Position numbers and translations under genes: made by a program. This document shows, piece by piece, positions 14,890-15,312 of a stretch of 15,312 nucleotides of DNA; position 1 is the first letter of the stretch, and every line of letters starts with the position of its first letter. Source of the DNA: CAJBLF01 sp964430205 (GTDB lineage Bacteria; Patescibacteriota; Gracilibacteria; Absconditabacterales; Absconditicoccaceae); the NCBI GenBank assembly GCA_964430205.1, contig CAYSER010000020.1:1-15312 (forward strand), in the 5' to 3' direction. The notes under the pieces were generated by a model that was given only the letters and a program-made list of their open reading frames with translations, searched no databases and was not told the origin of the DNA.

Positions 14890-15312
14890 ATGACTTCTTT
14901 ATTTCCTCATGCATGGATGATCAGGAAGATAGCTTCAGGTATGATATGCATAGCCCTATCCTTATCGATACGGGCTTTTGGCGTACACGCAGACTATCAG
15001 ATAGATGATTCCATCTACACAGATTCCTATGCTTATTCTCCTCTCCATTATTCATTCTGAGGCAATGATTATTACGGCTATTTCTTCCGGAAACATGAGG
15101 TGGATACGATAGAGACGCTCTCGCTCTCAGGCACGACCAAGACCTGTTTCAAGCAGTTGAGATGATATTATTACAATCCTTCCAGATGAGATATCCGATG
15201 GCCACTTGACCAATCATCCCTCGATCTCCTGCAGACCCTAGGAACATGATATGATACTATGGAAGTCCTCTGATGACTGTTTAGGGATTGTGAATGATCG
15301 TGAGGCGATCCT
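14890..15312 (+). CDS. Secreted protein, unknown function, cut by the window end
   Basis: 141 residues are visible without a TAA or TAG; the frame runs off the window. Eight in-frame TGA are read as Gly, including one TGA TGA pair. Two starts are possible: ATG 14890, or ATG 14917, which gives a cleaner signal peptide, MIRKIASGMICIALSLSIRA, with probable cleavage after GVHA. The mature part is rich in Tyr, Asp and Gly (DYQIDDSIYTDSYAYSP, GGNDYYGYFFRKHEVDTIET) with Cys in TKTCFKQL and RDCEG. I do not recognise the family. It lies 41 nt after the beta-helix gene and probably belongs to the same transcript. Confidence 0.65.

Overview
The window reads as a chromosomal piece of a Candidate Phyla Radiation bacterium that decodes UGA as glycine (translation table 25), that is, an Absconditabacteria (SR1) or Gracilibacteria relative. 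Nearly every gene is interrupted by in-frame TGA under the standard code. The TGAs fall on family-invariant glycines: the UvrB Walker A loop, the RimO LGC motif, the HemW FGGGTPS motif (two TGAs in a row), the NusA KH1 GxxG loop and the hydrogenase ACxGGC motif. True stops are TAA or TAG. I count roughly 80 recoded TGAs by hand. All gene boundaries given here are read through TGA. I cannot tell SR1 from Gracilibacteria from the sequence alone.

Layout. The left 4 kb is a minus-strand block, in transcription order: a membrane-anchored DUF192 protein, RNase P protein (rnpA, GTG start), a PerM/AI-2E family membrane protein and a MurF-type ligase, closed by a minus-strand terminator at 23-47. Divergent from it are a DUF4230 protein and ribosomal protein bL9 on the plus strand, with a terminator at 5469-5492. 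A small minus-strand four-helix membrane protein (5569-5964) ends in its own facing terminator. From 6166 the plus strand carries uvrB (with an internal insertion and no C-terminal helicase domain), rimO, a protein with the [FeFe]-hydrogenase H-cluster fold, hemW and nusA. A clear promoter at 12489 then starts a run of at least three secreted or surface proteins with tail-fibre-like and beta-helix features, the last cut by the window end.

How the genes fit together. The left and central genes are mostly housekeeping: RNA processing, cell wall, ribosome, DNA repair, transcription. rimO, the hydrogenase-like gene and hemW are three consecutive iron-sulfur proteins. The right end is an accessory surface module. 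Start codons lack Shine-Dalgarno sequences, and several are preceded by a pyrimidine/ATC context.

The most unusual structure is a set of degenerate tandem repeats with a strict 7-nt period. They have different unit sequences at different sites, sit in most spacers longer than about 100 bp, and in at least one case lie inside a gene (hemW). A 100-N gap at 12893-12992 is flanked by identical 55-bp ends. Collapsing those ends restores one open surface-protein gene, so the gap is probably a scaffolding artefact.
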